In this document: positions 17,767 through 27,402 of the stretch, piece after piece
Position numbering within the stretch: position 1 is the first letter of the stretch
How the letters are laid out: each line of letters begins with the position of its first letter
Origin: Rapidithrix thailandica
GTDB taxonomy: Bacteria; Bacteroidota; Bacteroidia; Cytophagales; Flammeovirgaceae
Reading direction: 5' to 3'
NCBI RefSeq assembly: GCF_039710355.1
Contig: NZ_JBDKWZ010000021.1
Span: 70,659-134,658 of the forward strand
DNA length: 64,000 bases
Notes under the pieces: model-generated
What the model saw: only the letters and a program-made list of their open reading frames with translations
What the model was told of the DNA's origin: nothing
Databases searched by the model: none
Made by a program: the position numbers and the translations under genes

Positions 17767-18465
17767 TTGGAGCCAGTATTAAACGCCCATCGCCTCACAA
17801 AAACCTACCGGACAGGTAGTGAGTCGGTGGTTGTGCTTCAAGATGTATCCTTCCACGTTTACCCCGGGGAATCTGTGGCCATCATAGGTGCTTCGGGCAG
17901 TGGTAAAACCACCTTGCTAAATCTGCTTGCCGGGCTGGACCTTCCCGATCAAGGAGAAATATTCCTGGGTCCGACTCAACTGAATCAATTAACTGAAAAT
18001 GACCGGGCATATATGCGAAACCGATATATTGGCCTGGTGTATCAGGATTACCAGTTGCTTCCGCATTATACAGCCTTGGAAAACGTTTTATTCCCCTTGG
18101 AAATCCTTCGGCAAACCTCCGGCAAAAAGGAAAAAGCCCAAGCCTTGTTATCCAAAATGGGATTATCAGAACGGTATTATCATTACCCAAGTATGCTTTC
18201 CGGAGGAGAGCAACAAAGGGTAGCCATCGCCCGCTCCATAGTTACCCAACCCTTGATCTTGCTGGCTGATGAACCTACAGGTAACCTGCACCGGGAAGCT
18301 TCTGATGAAATCACTACACTTCTTTTCGAAATGAATAAAACTCTGGCAACCCCTATGGTCATTGTCACTCATCAAATGGACTTGGCCATGCAATGTGACC
18401 GGGTGTATCAAATGGCTAGGGGAAAACTAACACCGTATATTGAAAAAACCTTAAAACCGTCTTAA
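17767..18465 (+). CDS. ABC transporter ATP-binding protein (YbbA/LolD-like)
   Basis: 232 residues. Walker A is GASGSGKTTLL, the signature LSGGEQQRVAIARS, Walker B LILLADEPTGNL, with the H-loop His in IVTHQMDLA. It belongs to the MacB/LolD/YbbA class that energises FtsX-like permeases moving lipoproteins or other envelope substrates. The start is TTG at 17767 (read as Met, then EPVLNAHRLTK): no in-frame ATG lies close upstream. The permease gene begins four bases after its stop, so the two form an operon, and the pair resembles E. coli YbbA/YbbP. Confidence 0.93.
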   Translation: MEPVLNAHRLTKTYRTGSESVVVLQDVSFHVYPGESVAIIGASGSGKTTLLNLLAGLDLPDQGEIFLGPTQLNQLTENDRAYMRNRYIGLVYQDYQLLPHYTALENVLFPLEILRQTSGKKEKAQALLSKMGLSERYYHYPSMLSGGEQQRVAIARSIVTQPLILLADEPTGNLHREASDEITTLLFEMNKTLATPMVIVTHQMDLAMQCDRVYQMARGKLTPYIEKTLKPS

Positions 18466-18469
18466 ACAA

Positions 18470-21022
18470 TTGAATAAGTTGAGTCCTATACCGCGCCCTT
18501 CGACCAACCTGTTCAAAGACCGGTGGATTTGGCGGTTTATGTGGAGAGATATGCGGACTCAACCGGAGCGGGTTGCGTTATTGTTATTATCGATTATTTT
18601 AGGAATAGCCGCTTTAGTAGCCATTACCTCCTTCAATGAAAATTTAAAATCGGATTTGGAAAACCAAGCTAAAGCGTTGCTTGCCGCAGACTTGGTTTTG
18701 TACAGCAGCCAACCTTTCGAAAGTGCAGAAGTAGCCCTCCCCGATTCATTTGCCAACCCCAGTGCCTTGGATGCCCGCTTGCCGTCCATGGTCCAGTTTC
18801 CCAATACTTCTCAAAGCCGGTTGGCTCAAGTGATCGGAATAGAAGGCCCCTACCCCTTTTATGGAAATTTTGAGACCTATCCTCCACAAGCATTGGCCTC
18901 TTTTCGTTTGGGTAGAGGCGCATTAGTCGATGAAAACCTGGCGATTCAATACAATTTGCTCATCAATGATTCTATCAAAGTCGGACAGTTGATGCTTCCC
19001 GTAGTCGGTTATGTTACGAAAGTACCCGGTAATATCAACTTAATTACCTCATTGGCTCCGTCCGTGTATATTCCCTACCGGCAATTAAAAAATACGGCCT
19101 TGATCCAAAGGGGAAGTAATGTTACCTACCGGCAATTTTTCCGGTGCATTGGGGAAGAGGATGATCAAGACCTTCTGGCAAAACTCAAGCCTTATATCCG
19201 CAAGTACGGGTACAGTTTTGAAACTTTGGACTATCGAAAAAAAAACCTCTCCGAAGCATTTGATCACCTGTACCGATATATGAACCTGCTCAGCTACCTT
19301 TCCTTGGTGTTGGGCAGTATTGGAATAGCCTGTAGCATATTGTTATATACCAAAGAAAAACGCAAAAGGGTGGCACTGGCCCGGAGCATAGGAGCCAGTA
19401 GCCAGGCGATGTATTGGGTGTATTTGCTTCAGTTAGTTTTCCTTGCCCTTGTGGGTAGCCTGATGGGAATAGCCATGGGAAATGTATTACAATTGCTTAT
19501 CCCACTGGTACTGAATGAATTCATCCCTGTACGGCTACATTTTTCAATTTCATTGCAAGCTACCTTGAGCGGGTTGACTTATGGCTTGTTGCTTACTTTA
19601 TTGATCGGCTCGATTCCCTTGTTACAAATGCGGAGCATCCCGGCCTTGTCCATGCTAAAGGCCCCCAAACTTACGAATTCCTGGCAGGTCAAAATCCGCA
19701 ATTTTTTCCTGATTGCATTGATTCTTCTATGCATGGTAGGCATTGCCATCCGCCATGCAAACGATCCGGAGCTGGGTTTGCTATTTTTCGGAGGGGTAAT
19801 GGCCTGTATTCTTTTCCTTTGGTGCCTGGCAATTCTGTTGTTAGTAGGAGCGTCACTCTTGGCCAAACGGTTAAAATTCGAGTGGAAACAAGCCTTTTCA
19901 AACCTGCATCGCCCCAATAACCAAACCGTAGTGTTAGTGGTGATCATCGGTATGTGTGCATTTTTAGTCGGGACGATGAGTTTGGTAAAAAGCAGTTTAT
20001 TACGACAGGTACAAATTGCCGGCAAACACAACCGGGTAAATTTGGTTTTGGTCGATGTACAACCCGACCAAAAAGAGGCCGTATTACGGCAAGTGGCAAA
20101 TTATCAACTCAATACCCGGGAAGTCATTCCGGTCATCAATACCAGGATTAAAAGTATTCAAAACCTTTCCATAGATGCATACAGCGACTCTACGGGAGTT
20201 CCCAATTGGGCCTTATATATTGATTATCCGGTCACTTACCGCAGCGAATTATCCGAAGGGGAAGTCATCGTAAGCGGTGAGTTCCCCAAAAGCCAAAATG
20301 ACTCCGTATTTGTCTCTGTGGACCAGCAATTGGCCGAAAAACTACAATTGCATTTGGGAGATCCCATCCGGTTCAGTATTCATGGAATAGACCTGGAAAC
20401 CTACGTAGGCAGCATCCGGAAAGTCAACCGGCTCAAGTTACAAGCTAATTTTGTGTTTATTTTTCCCGAAGGCATCCTGGAAAAGTCCCCTAAATTTTAT
20501 GCGATTTTAATTGATTCGCCCACGAAACTAAAGACAGCAAGTTTTCAAAACCTGATTTCTGAGCTTTTCCCGAACATTTCATCCATAGACCTGAATATTC
20601 TGCTGCGTTCTTTAAATGAAGTCATTGACAAGGTGGCATTTGTCATTCATTTTATGACCTTTCTCTTTCTATGTATTGGGATCGTTATCTTAATCAGTAG
20701 TATTTCCAATAGTAAATACCTCCGCATTCAGGAAACAGTGTTATTACGCACTTTGGGGCTGGTCCGGAAGCAACTTTTTACAATCAATTTAATTGAATTC
20801 GGCTATTTGGGTTTTTTCTCTGTTTGTACGGGCTTTTCTTTGGCCTTTTTGGTCAGTGAAGTATTGTTAAATTACTTATTTGAGATGCCGGTCCGGCCAA
20901 ATTACCTGGAGCTGACTTTATTTTCTTTAGGGATTGGCCTGCTCATTATCATGATTGGTTGGTGGAATTACCGGAATATACTACGGGTTTCTCCTATGCA
21001 AATACTCAGGAAAGTGCAATAA
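18470..21022 (+). CDS. FtsX-like ABC transporter permease (YbbP-like)
   Basis: 850 residues, close to the E. coli YbbP length. A first hydrophobic helix near residues 37-55 is followed by a large periplasmic domain, then clusters of helices at about 270-390, a central pair near 410-470, another near 485-510, and a C-terminal FtsX block (about 720-840). This duplicated permease layout fits a fused LolC/MacB-like exporter. The start is TTG at 18470, four bases after the ATPase stop; the next TTG (residue 4) is an alternative. A terminator hairpin immediately follows the stop. Confidence 0.9.
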   Translation: MNKLSPIPRPSTNLFKDRWIWRFMWRDMRTQPERVALLLLSIILGIAALVAITSFNENLKSDLENQAKALLAADLVLYSSQPFESAEVALPDSFANPSALDARLPSMVQFPNTSQSRLAQVIGIEGPYPFYGNFETYPPQALASFRLGRGALVDENLAIQYNLLINDSIKVGQLMLPVVGYVTKVPGNINLITSLAPSVYIPYRQLKNTALIQRGSNVTYRQFFRCIGEEDDQDLLAKLKPYIRKYGYSFETLDYRKKNLSEAFDHLYRYMNLLSYLSLVLGSIGIACSILLYTKEKRKRVALARSIGASSQAMYWVYLLQLVFLALVGSLMGIAMGNVLQLLIPLVLNEFIPVRLHFSISLQATLSGLTYGLLLTLLIGSIPLLQMRSIPALSMLKAPKLTNSWQVKIRNFFLIALILLCMVGIAIRHANDPELGLLFFGGVMACILFLWCLAILLLVGASLLAKRLKFEWKQAFSNLHRPNNQTVVLVVIIGMCAFLVGTMSLVKSSLLRQVQIAGKHNRVNLVLVDVQPDQKEAVLRQVANYQLNTREVIPVINTRIKSIQNLSIDAYSDSTGVPNWALYIDYPVTYRSELSEGEVIVSGEFPKSQNDSVFVSVDQQLAEKLQLHLGDPIRFSIHGIDLETYVGSIRKVNRLKLQANFVFIFPEGILEKSPKFYAILIDSPTKLKTASFQNLISELFPNISSIDLNILLRSLNEVIDKVAFVIHFMTFLFLCIGIVILISSISNSKYLRIQETVLLRTLGLVRKQLFTINLIEFGYLGFFSVCTGFSLAFLVSEVLLNYLFEMPVRPNYLELTLFSLGIGLLIIMIGWWNYRNILRVSPMQILRKVQ

Positions 21023-21024
21023 AA

Positions 21025-21063
21025 AACAAACACAAACCGGGTTAACTTTTGTTTGTGCTTGTT
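21025..21063. terminator. Probable terminator after the YbbP-like gene
   Basis: AACAAACACAAAC pairs with GTTTGTGCTTGTT with one mismatch, and a TTAAATT stretch follows. It lies in the convergent gap before the lipoprotein gene. Confidence 0.6.
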
Positions 21064-21099
21064 TTAAATTTCCATCAAAAGGAATACTCTCCATACGCC

Positions 21100-21936
21100 T
21101 CAATCTAACCGCTCCCAATGTTCTTCTACTTTCCGGTTTTTAAAGTTTTCCAAATTGAGCACTCCCGACAACTGACAATATTCTTTATCCAAAATACAGT
21201 CAAATACAAGTTGCTCCCCCACCCAGGTAGAGTCCCAGCTGTAAAACTCCACATTGCAAAATAGTTGTCCGCTGCTCAAAAAATAAGTGCCGCCACCAGC
21301 TCCTGCGAAATGTTGATTTTCGACATCGTAAATCGAAATCACATAATAATTATCCGTAAAGATTTCGATCACGGTAGAGAGTGGTTCAATCATTTTGCCA
21401 TTGCGATTCAGCATAGAGACATTGAGCCAAGCTCCCATCATCGGATGGTCCTGAGAACCGGCTTCCATTTTTTGAAAAGTACATTGTTGATTGGCATCCC
21501 CCCCTCCATTCATCCAAATGCACAATTTATTCCGTTTGTCTTGGTCCAAGAGGACTTTGAATGCATGAATGGCACCAAAATTATTTTCGTTCTCCGAATC
21601 GTATTCAGTATAAAAGGAAATACTTTCTTTTTCAAAGGAGTAACTGCCTCCTTTCGCCGAATAGAATTGACGATCGCGTGGGTTGAACCGGACAAAAGTC
21701 CAATGTTTTTTAGAAAAGATGAGCAAACTGGTGTGAGAACTAAAATCCTCCGGGACATTTTCGATAAACCGGATAAACGGATTGCCTGATACCAAACGCC
21801 AAGTGCCGGATAAGTTACTCACCTCCTCACTTATTTGTTTGTTTTCCGAGGTCAAAAAATCGCTTTTTCTTTCTCCTTTGGTACATGCCGTAAAAGTAAC
21901 CACCCATACCACCATGATAGTTAGAAGTCTGTTCAT
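21100..21936 (-). CDS. Lipoprotein of unknown function with two tandem lipocalin-like halves
   Basis: 278 residues with a lipoprotein signal ending VTFTAC, so it is probably attached to a membrane. After a short linker two homologous beta-rich halves can be aligned by eye: SGTWRLVSGN... ...FSKKHWTFVRF... ...GGSYSF (about residues 43-145) and MGAWLNVSML... ...FTDNYYVISIY... ...GGTYFL (about 165-255). This looks like an internal duplication of a lipocalin-like domain, often involved in binding small hydrophobic ligands. The ligand is unknown. ATG at 21936. Confidence 0.72.
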   Translation of the reverse strand: MNRLLTIMVVWVVTFTACTKGERKSDFLTSENKQISEEVSNLSGTWRLVSGNPFIRFIENVPEDFSSHTSLLIFSKKHWTFVRFNPRDRQFYSAKGGSYSFEKESISFYTEYDSENENNFGAIHAFKVLLDQDKRNKLCIWMNGGGDANQQCTFQKMEAGSQDHPMMGAWLNVSMLNRNGKMIEPLSTVIEIFTDNYYVISIYDVENQHFAGAGGGTYFLSSGQLFCNVEFYSWDSTWVGEQLVFDCILDKEYCQLSGVLNLENFKNRKVEEHWERLD

Positions 21937-22409
21937 TGTTCTTGAAAATTTAGTTTCAAAATGGCCAATTTCAGTTAGTCCATTGAGACGTTTATTCAGT
22001 TGGTGAGGCAGGATTATAAGGTCGGTTATAGTCTACGTGATTACTTGAACTTAGTTAGGAATTTATGTTCAAATTTGAAGTTTCCTACTTAGAAGGAACA
22101 AATAAATCGAGTAAAAGTCAATAAAAAAGCCTAGTATTTTGGGTCGCACATTGTTAAATATCCATTCCCCTTTTATGGCTTGTAATCCTTTATGACTTCG
22201 CCTGTAAATAGTCACCTTGTCACATTTAATATTTGTTCGAAATCACCCGGTTCTTACCTCAACAGTCTTCTGTCAAAGTTCCGTAAGGGTTGAGTCTCTT
22301 TCTTGAATTCGCCCCGTTTCCACCCCCACCTACTTCCCAGGTTAGAAGCATACAAGAGGCCTCAAATTCTTTTATTTCAAACTATTCTGAAACTTCGTTA
22401 ATTACAAAA
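21937..22409. other. Intergenic region without a recognised feature
   Basis: About 470 bases between the lipoprotein gene start and the hydantoinase/oxoprolinase stop. The short frames here lack family motifs and I see no RNA, repeat or strong hairpin. It presumably holds the lipoprotein promoter. Confidence 0.4.
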
Positions 22410-25400
22410 TTAAATATCCGGTTTACCATAGCCTCCACCCCCGGGAGTTTCCATGACAATGACGTCCCCAGGATACATCATACATTGATCCACACCGTTC
22501 AATGATTGGACGGCTCCCCCCTTACGTACCACCCATTGCCTGCCAGGTCTTGCTTCTTCTCCCCCATGTATGCCGAACGGTTTTTGCACCCGGTGTTGTG
22601 CAAGGATTGTCAATTCGGAAGTTTCCAAAAAGCGGATTTTACGTATGAGTCCTTTCCCTCCCCGAAACTGTCCTTTTCCTCCGGAATCCTGCCGGATGGA
22701 AAACTCTTCCAACCGGACGGGATAGCGTTTTTCCAAAACCTCCGGATCCGTAATGCGCGTATTGGTCATATGATGATGAACCGCATTGGCCCCATGAACC
22801 CCCCGGCCGGCTCCGGTCCCTCCCGCAATGGTTTCATAATATCCATAGGAGGCATTGCCAAATGCCAAATTGTTCATGGTTCCTTGGCTGGAAGCAGCTA
22901 TCCCCAGGGCCTTGATTAAGGTATCGACCAACCGTTGACTGGTCTCCGTATTTCCACCTACCACTGCCGGGCATTCCTCCGGATTGTCTGAAAAGCCGGG
23001 GTTAAGAAGCCCCTCAGGGATGATGATTTTTACCCGTTTTAACAAGCCTTCGTTGAGCGGAACCGGTTTTTGCACTAACAATCGCAAGAAATAAATTACT
23101 ACGCTGTTGACAATCGCCGGGGTAGCGTTGAAATTTCCTGGATGCACCGGGCCCGTGCCCGAAAAATCTATCGAGAGGATATTGTTCTTTTCAAATTGCA
23201 GTTTTACTTGAAGAGGTGTACCGTCATCTAAATACTCTATTGCTTCAAAAGATTGATTTAAGAAAGGGTGAATAGCTTCTGCCACCCACTCCGCGGCATG
23301 TGCTTTTAACCGCTTCATATACATTTTCACCTGATGCTTTGAGTGCTTTTCACAGAGGCGCTGTAAAGCCTGCACACCGGCATTTAAAGAGGCCAAGCCT
23401 CCACTTAAGTCGGCCAGGTTTTCATCCGAAGACCGGGATGGATAAGGGCCTTCTTCCAACATTTGACGAATTGCTTTCCAATGAATACTATTTTTTTTCA
23501 CCAGGTAACGAGGGGAAATTACCACCCCCTCTTCGGCCAGATTTTGTGCATCGGGAGGCATAGACCCGGGCCGTTTACCTCCTAATTCCGCATGGTGTGC
23601 CCGGTTCGCTACATAGCCGATTAATTGTTGTTGAAAATATACCGGACTGATTAATGTGATATCGGGTAAATGAGAACCCCCAAACCCAGGGTGATTGGTA
23701 ATAACCACATCTCCTTCATTCATTGGGAATAACGCTTTTACCTTCCGCACACAAACGCCTAAGCTGCCCAAATGCACGGGGATATGTGGTGCATTGACTA
23801 CCAATTCGCCATTTCTGTCCAGCAAAGCGCAAGAAAAGTCCATACGTTCCTTTACATTGACCGAAAACGCAGTCCGTTCCAATACGGCTCCCATTTCTTC
23901 GGCAATCGCTTTAAACCGATGTGTAAAGAGTTCCAGGTTTACGGCTTCAATGCCGGAGGACATTTCCGAAGCAGGAACTTCACTTTTAATTTTCCGTATC
24001 AAGGCATCCCCTTGTGTTGTTATTTCCAATGCCCAACCGGGTTCTACTACGAGGGTGCTGGTCGAGGTTGTAACAATAGCCGGCCCCTGAATTTCTTTTT
24101 TGGGTACAAGCTTTTCCCAAGGATAAACCGGGGTAGAGTACCAGGTTCCGTTAAAATATGCTTGTTGATATTCACCAGGAACTATCGGACCTTCCACGTC
24201 TCTCAATTCTTTTTCCGGAGGTGCTACCGGATCATTCTCCAATACAGAAGCCACAAGCTTTACAGACTCCACTTCAATTTCCCGGTTTTCCAGCCAGTGC
24301 CCATATAATTTTTGATAAGCCTCCCGAAATGAATAAAGAATTGCAGATCTCTTTTGGTATTTGATTTCCACACAATGTTCTTGTCCAGCAAATCTCAAGT
24401 AAAGGTATACAAACCTTACCCTCATATGCTTCTCGGAATACCCCTCGCTTTTCAATTGAGTATAAGCCTCCATTTGAAGTTGCTGCAAGATACCGTCCAG
24501 TTGACCTATCATAACTCGCAAAGGTGCTAACACTTGGCGTATAGCAAAGCGTTCTACAATGGCCTTTCCTATACCATAGGCACTTAACAAACCTGCATCA
24601 TACGGGATCAATACCGTATCCATATGCAAGAGTCCGGCAATTGCACAGGCATGTTGCCCTCCGGCACCACCAAAACCCAAAAGGGCAAAATCTCTAGGAT
24701 CATGGCCTTTTCTGACAGAAATTTCGCGAACCGCTTCAGCCATCTTTTCATTGGCAATGGCCAAAAACCCAGAGAGGATTTCCTCTCCAACAAGCGGCTT
24801 TCCGGCTTGAACAGAGACTTGTCTTACTACATTTTTCAGTTTTTGCCGGGCTTGTTCTCTATGTACCGGAATGCCAAAATTATCCGGGATTAAACGGCCC
24901 AAAAGCAAGTTAACATCTGTAACGGTCAGGGGGCCTCCCGCTCCATAACAAGCCGGTCCCGGAAATGCCCCCGCACTTTCCGGTCCCACATTCAACTTAA
25001 ACCCATCAAAAGAACAGATAGAACCTCCTCCTGCCGCAACTGTCTCAATGGCCAAGGCAGGACTCAACAACGTGGCATCACCCACTTTTAACTCATACCG
25101 GTAGTCAAAGTCCTCGTCTATCTTGGATACATCAGTGCTGGTTCCTCCCATATCCAAAGTCAGTACCCGGTTATACCCCATTCGGCGGGTAACATCCCTT
25201 GCTCCCACCACCCCACCCGCCGGACCGCTCAACAAGCTGTCTTTCGGGTGATACATTCCGGCAGCGACCAAACCACCTGCACTTGTCATAACTTTGAGAG
25301 AGCCCTGAGGAATATTTTCTGATACTTCGGAAAGGTATTTTTCCATTACTGTCGATAAATAGGCATTTACCACAGCTGTCTGCGCCCGGGGAACAATTTT

Positions 25401-26213
25401 AATATTGGGGGCCAATTCGTAAGAGGCTGACACATATTTCCAACCGGACCGGACCAGCATCCGTTTTAATTTTTGTTCGTGAAGAGGATTGACATAACTA
25501 TGCATCAGAGCAATGGCAATCACCTCACAACCGGAACTCTTGAGGGCCTCAAAGGTCTCGAAAAGGGTACTTTCCTGTAAGTCTTGTAGTACGGTGCCAT
25601 CTGCTCCGATCCGCTCCTCCACTTCTACCACATAGGAATAAAGCAAGGGGGCTTTCTCTACCGAAAGGGAAAATAAGTCCGGCCTCTGTTGGTTTCCTAT
25701 TTCCAATACATCTTGAAACCCTTTTGTCACGAGCAGTCCCACTTTGGCCCCCTTTCTTTCCAGTAGTGCATTGGTTCCTTTGGTAGAACCGAGACGCATT
25801 TCCAGGGGAGGCAGAGGTTCTTGTAAACCGCATTGTGTAATCATCCGTGCGGCCATAACCGGTGCTTCTTCCCCGGCCGTCACTTCAAACTCAACCGGAA
25901 AATCCTCCTCAAGGTCCAATGCCTTACTTAATTCCAATGTTTGACGCTTGTGATCAACATGCAAGACTATTATTCTCTCCGCATTTTCCCTCCCCAAATA
26001 GTTAAAAGTATACCCGGCCAAAATATCTTTTTCAATTGGCCAGTTTGCCTGTATCCGATACGTTTTGTCCCCCACTCTGGCTAAAAGTCTTCCTCTTAAG
26101 GAAGAGGAGCTCAATAGTTTAACGCGTTTCAAATACCCTTCCGGGGAGAAGGCCAATGCATCGGTAAACGTCCCTCCCGTATCCACCCATATTTTCCATT
26201 TTTTCTGTACCAT
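22410..26213 (-). CDS. Hydantoinase/5-oxoprolinase-type fused A+B enzyme
   Basis: 1267 residues. The first half is the ATP-dependent A part with the actin-like nucleotide motif VDTGGTFTDA at the N-terminus, LDMGGTSTDVS and later GGAGGQHACA. The second half is the B part (FKAIAEEMGAVLERTAFSVN, NHPGFGGSHLPD, DFSGTGPVHPGNFN, GGGGYGKP at the C-terminus). The single-chain layout and length match eukaryotic-type 5-oxoprolinase, which splits 5-oxoproline to glutamate with ATP, rather than the separate HyuA/HyuB subunits. Related enzymes act on hydantoins or N-methylhydantoin, so the substrate is not certain. ATG at 26213. No other hydantoin genes are adjacent. Confidence 0.9.
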   Translation of the reverse strand: MVQKKWKIWVDTGGTFTDALAFSPEGYLKRVKLLSSSSLRGRLLARVGDKTYRIQANWPIEKDILAGYTFNYLGRENAERIIVLHVDHKRQTLELSKALDLEEDFPVEFEVTAGEEAPVMAARMITQCGLQEPLPPLEMRLGSTKGTNALLERKGAKVGLLVTKGFQDVLEIGNQQRPDLFSLSVEKAPLLYSYVVEVEERIGADGTVLQDLQESTLFETFEALKSSGCEVIAIALMHSYVNPLHEQKLKRMLVRSGWKYVSASYELAPNIKIVPRAQTAVVNAYLSTVMEKYLSEVSENIPQGSLKVMTSAGGLVAAGMYHPKDSLLSGPAGGVVGARDVTRRMGYNRVLTLDMGGTSTDVSKIDEDFDYRYELKVGDATLLSPALAIETVAAGGGSICSFDGFKLNVGPESAGAFPGPACYGAGGPLTVTDVNLLLGRLIPDNFGIPVHREQARQKLKNVVRQVSVQAGKPLVGEEILSGFLAIANEKMAEAVREISVRKGHDPRDFALLGFGGAGGQHACAIAGLLHMDTVLIPYDAGLLSAYGIGKAIVERFAIRQVLAPLRVMIGQLDGILQQLQMEAYTQLKSEGYSEKHMRVRFVYLYLRFAGQEHCVEIKYQKRSAILYSFREAYQKLYGHWLENREIEVESVKLVASVLENDPVAPPEKELRDVEGPIVPGEYQQAYFNGTWYSTPVYPWEKLVPKKEIQGPAIVTTSTSTLVVEPGWALEITTQGDALIRKIKSEVPASEMSSGIEAVNLELFTHRFKAIAEEMGAVLERTAFSVNVKERMDFSCALLDRNGELVVNAPHIPVHLGSLGVCVRKVKALFPMNEGDVVITNHPGFGGSHLPDITLISPVYFQQQLIGYVANRAHHAELGGKRPGSMPPDAQNLAEEGVVISPRYLVKKNSIHWKAIRQMLEEGPYPSRSSDENLADLSGGLASLNAGVQALQRLCEKHSKHQVKMYMKRLKAHAAEWVAEAIHPFLNQSFEAIEYLDDGTPLQVKLQFEKNNILSIDFSGTGPVHPGNFNATPAIVNSVVIYFLRLLVQKPVPLNEGLLKRVKIIIPEGLLNPGFSDNPEECPAVVGGNTETSQRLVDTLIKALGIAASSQGTMNNLAFGNASYGYYETIAGGTGAGRGVHGANAVHHHMTNTRITDPEVLEKRYPVRLEEFSIRQDSGGKGQFRGGKGLIRKIRFLETSELTILAQHRVQKPFGIHGGEEARPGRQWVVRKGGAVQSLNGVDQCMMYPGDVIVMETPGGGGYGKPDI

Positions 26214-26564
26214 AGGTTTGAATAAACGTTTGTAAACCGAAGCAATCTACACAAGGTTAACGGTCTCTGTTTTTCTGTTTTTAAGGTAAACAAAAGGCCG
26301 GTACCTATCAAGGTTTTACATATCCCAATTCCTTGACTGTTAAAATAAGAGCCTATTTAAACATGTACCCAAATGGCTTGTTTAATAAATAGCGTAATTA
26401 TTTTCTTTGCAGACTACGGCTTGTTGTGTTTTACCTATATTAGAGCATGTTTAAATTTCATCCTTTGGTGGTAAAACGGATTTTAAACATACTCTTAAGT
26501 AGCGAAAACACAGAATGACTTACAAAAAGTAATCTACCATTACTTAAACTAAAAACAACCACTA
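26214..26564. repeat. Intergenic region with repeated TTTAAACAT motifs
   Basis: No gene visible. TTTAAACATG at 26356-26365 recurs inverted as CATGTTTAAA at 26446-26455, and again as TTTAAACAT at 26482-26490. ATGTTTAAATT (26447-26457) and ATTTTAAACAT (26480-26490) form a hairpin with one mismatch. These could be ends of a decayed insertion element or an operator set for the divergent oxoprolinase and pirin genes. Confidence 0.45.
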
Positions 26565-27290
26565 ATGAAAACCATAATACACCGCGCTGAAACCCGGGGA
26601 TATGCTGATTTGGAATGGAAAAAATCGTATTACACCTTTAGTTGTGAAGGATACTTTCAACCTGAGCGGATAGACTTCGGAAATTTAAGGATTTTAAACG
26701 AAGAGCTTATCGAACCTACGACCGGCTATCCGGCACAACCCCATGATAATATTGAAATTATTTCTTTTCCACTTCAAGGAAGCCTCTATCACCAAAACAC
26801 ACAAGGAACCACTGATATACTGCAACCAGGAGAAATACAAGTGCTCTCCACTGGAAAGGGGATCATTCATTCAGAACAAAACCCTTCCGAAAAGGAAAGA
26901 CTACAATTACTCCAGCTCTGGATCTTTCCTAAACAAAAGGATTACTTGCCGGATTACAAAAAGCAACAATTCCATTACGAAGAAAAGGCAGGAAAGATTT
27001 GCACCATGATTTGCCCCGAACCATCCGGAAAGGAACTAAAGATCAATCAGAATGCCTATATCAGCACCAGTATCTTAAGAAAAGGTGACATCTTACCCTA
27101 TTTGATCCATAGTCCCGGGCAAGGCACCTATGTATTTGTGCTTTCCGGTAAGATACATATTGCCGGCATGTGGATGGACTCAAAAGACGGGATGGGCATT
27201 TGGGAGACGGAGGTTTTTGAAGTAAAAGCCGTTTCAGAAGAAGCCGAGATTCTTTTGATTGAAGTACCTATGGAGTTGGCCCAGTATTAA
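26565..27290 (+). CDS. Pirin family protein (YhhW-like)
   Basis: 241 residues, the usual bicupin pirin length. The metal-site region reads YPAQPHDNIEIISF (residues 55-68) and GKGIIHSEQN (97-106). Pirins normally coordinate iron through His-Pro-His plus a later His-x-Glu; here the first His is replaced by Gln58, while His60, His102 and Glu104 are present. Family members act as quercetin dioxygenases or redox-sensing cofactors, and this substitution may alter or abolish metal binding. The conserved ISF/LxG strand and LQPGEIQVLSTG turn support the assignment. ATG at 26565; a terminator follows. Confidence 0.87.
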   Translation: MKTIIHRAETRGYADLEWKKSYYTFSCEGYFQPERIDFGNLRILNEELIEPTTGYPAQPHDNIEIISFPLQGSLYHQNTQGTTDILQPGEIQVLSTGKGIIHSEQNPSEKERLQLLQLWIFPKQKDYLPDYKKQQFHYEEKAGKICTMICPEPSGKELKINQNAYISTSILRKGDILPYLIHSPGQGTYVFVLSGKIHIAGMWMDSKDGMGIWETEVFEVKAVSEEAEILLIEVPMELAQY

Positions 27291-27343
27291 TACGAGAGCC
27301 ACTGGTGACCATACCGGGCATTTAGCTCAACAGTCTTTTTCCT

Positions 27344-27377
27344 CAAAAAGCCCGCTGTTTCAACAACGGGCTTTTTG
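27344..27377. terminator. Bidirectional terminator between pirin and TolC genes
   Basis: CAAAAAGCCCG and CGGGCTTTTTG form a perfect 11-bp stem with a 12-base loop, flanked by A and T runs in the convergent gap. Confidence 0.85.
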
Positions 27378-27402
27378 ATTTTTGAAGAAGTGTATATCTG
27401 TA

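Noticed and set aside
22506..24893. Several plus-strand frames of 80-180 residues opposite the hydantoinase/oxoprolinase gene
   Set aside because: They are shadows of a high-quality 1267-residue gene and show no family motifs.
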